This document shows, in pieces, positions 63,535-64,000 of a DNA stretch of 64,000 bases (position 1 is the first letter of the stretch; every line of letters begins with the position of its first letter). Source of the DNA: Rhodoblastus acidophilus (GTDB lineage Bacteria; Pseudomonadota; Alphaproteobacteria; Rhizobiales; Beijerinckiaceae); NCBI RefSeq assembly GCF_009720655.1, contig NZ_WNKS01000004.1, positions 124,001 through 188,000 of the forward strand, given 5' to 3'. The position numbers were made by a program, and so were the translations under genes. The notes beneath the pieces are model-generated. The model ran no database searches. It saw nothing but the letters and a program-made list of their open reading frames with translations, and was not told where the DNA came from.

Positions 63535-64000
63535 ATGAAACAACTCTGGCGGAAGCTGAACACTCTGTTCGCGGGCAATCGCCCGGCAGACCACGCCGCC
63601 GCCATCGAGGCGCTTTTCGTCACCGACATCGCCGGGATCGCGAAGGCCGATTTCCGCACGGGCAAGTTCACGCGCGTCAATTCGCGCTTGTGCAAGATGC
63701 TCGGCCGCAGCGAGAAGGAGCTTCTCACGCTCGGACCGCAAGACGTCCAGCATCCCGAGGACTCCAGCCGTATTATGCCGGATTTCATCAAAGCGATGAT
63801 CGAGCACGGCCGCTGGGAGGGACAAGTCCGTCAAGTTCTGCCTGATGGCGGCATTGTTTGGGCGCTGATCAGCGCCACCGTCACCAGCCGCGACGAGAAC
63901 GGGACGCCGCTGCGCAGCATCGGGATCATCATCGACATGACAGAGGCGCGCCGCGCAGACGAAGAGGCGCGCGAATACGCTGAAGCGCTGCGACTCGGCC
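63535..64000 (+). CDS. PAS-domain signalling protein, N-terminal part (runs off the window)
   Basis: The frame is open from ATG at 63535 to the window end (155 codons). After a short start (MKQLWRKLNTLFAGNRPADH) comes a PAS domain: GIAKADFRTGKFTRVNSRLC, KMLGRSEKELLTLGPQDVQH, and the PAC-like SIGIIIDMTEARRADEEARE. This arrangement is usual for PAS sensor histidine kinases, HWE kinases or diguanylate cyclases, but the output domain lies beyond base 64000. The 263-base gap upstream has no gene. Confidence 0.75.
   Translation, partial: MKQLWRKLNTLFAGNRPADHAAAIEALFVTDIAGIAKADFRTGKFTRVNSRLCKMLGRSEKELLTLGPQDVQHPEDSSRIMPDFIKAMIEHGRWEGQVRQVLPDGGIVWALISATVTSRDENGTPLRSIGIIIDMTEARRADEEAREYAEALRLG

Noticed and set aside
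1-64000. CRISPR arrays, prophage, defence islands, tRNA or rRNA genes
   Set aside because: No direct-repeat arrays, integrase, phage structural genes or tRNA-like cloverleaves were seen on reading the gaps.

Overview
The window is a GC-rich, densely packed chromosomal segment of an alphaproteobacterium, most likely of the order Hyphomicrobiales (Rhizobiales). Supporting signs are the gene orders (rpsT next to an enoyl-CoA hydratase, dut-coaBC-ubiB-ubiE-mutM; lnt-XRE regulator-metK-trmB; fdxA-carD; xthA-lolA-ftsK; bolA-J-domain-cobS-cobT), a SAM-II riboswitch, a TTAA-N7-TTAAC CtrA-type box and an IalB-family protein. The ethylmalonyl-CoA (EMC) pathway genes ecm, ccr and mcd suggest an organism that uses the EMC pathway for acetyl-CoA or C1 carbon, such as a Beijerinckiaceae/Methylocystaceae-like methylotroph or a purple non-sulfur relative. 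No methane or methanol oxidation gene is present, so the exact lifestyle is not shown.

Layout. 0-8 kb: rpsT, enoyl-CoA hydratase, cysK, dut, coaBC, ubiB, ubiE (minus strand), then mutM and a YgjP-like metallopeptidase (plus). This order usually sits beside dnaA, which probably lies just left of base 1. 8-19.4 kb: a long minus-strand run for RNA and membrane housekeeping (tsaB, rimI, miaB, phoH, ybeY, corC, lnt, an XRE regulator, metK, trmB), plus nfuA and trpS. 19.4-21.4 kb: a small secreted protein of unknown function, then two decayed transposases (IS630-type and ISAs1-type), the only clear mobile-DNA debris. 21.5-26 kb: rpmB, an L,D-transpeptidase, a flippase, and metZ under a SAM-II riboswitch. 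26-35 kb: an ADP-forming acyl-CoA synthetase/GNAT fusion, a methyltransferase, hpf and ptsN separated by a long compound hairpin, a RluD-type pseudouridine synthase, a flavoprotein, xthA and lolA. 35.5-43.6 kb: ftsK with an upstream CtrA-type box, carD with a long leader, fdxA, cobT, cobS, a J-domain protein and bolA. 43.7-48 kb: a D-Ala-D-Ala carboxypeptidase overlapping a His-rich CobW GTPase, an acetyltransferase and an S4 protein. 48-56.4 kb: mcd, an M3 peptidase, YihY, and ccr divergent from ecm. 56.4-64 kb: uppP, acs, ialB, a quinone oxidoreductase, lemA, two TPM-domain genes, and the start of a PAS-domain sensor protein cut by the window edge.

How the genes work together. ccr, ecm and mcd encode three consecutive or near-consecutive EMC steps from crotonyl-CoA to mesaconyl-CoA. 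Ecm needs coenzyme B12, and cobS/cobT encode two subunits of the aerobic cobaltochelatase. acs supplies acetyl-CoA, and the synthetase/GNAT fusion belongs to the family that acetylates and inactivates Acs. metZ (SAM-II controlled), metK and cysK form a sulfur amino acid/SAM group. Most of the window is core genome. I found no defence island, CRISPR, prophage, biosynthetic cluster or tRNA/rRNA gene, and nothing I would call a wholly new system. The most distinctive items are non-coding: a compound hairpin between hpf and ptsN, a palindromic repeat whose loop contains an ATG in front of trmB, paired repeats placed just after the cysK and metK stop codons, and the CtrA-type box at ftsK.
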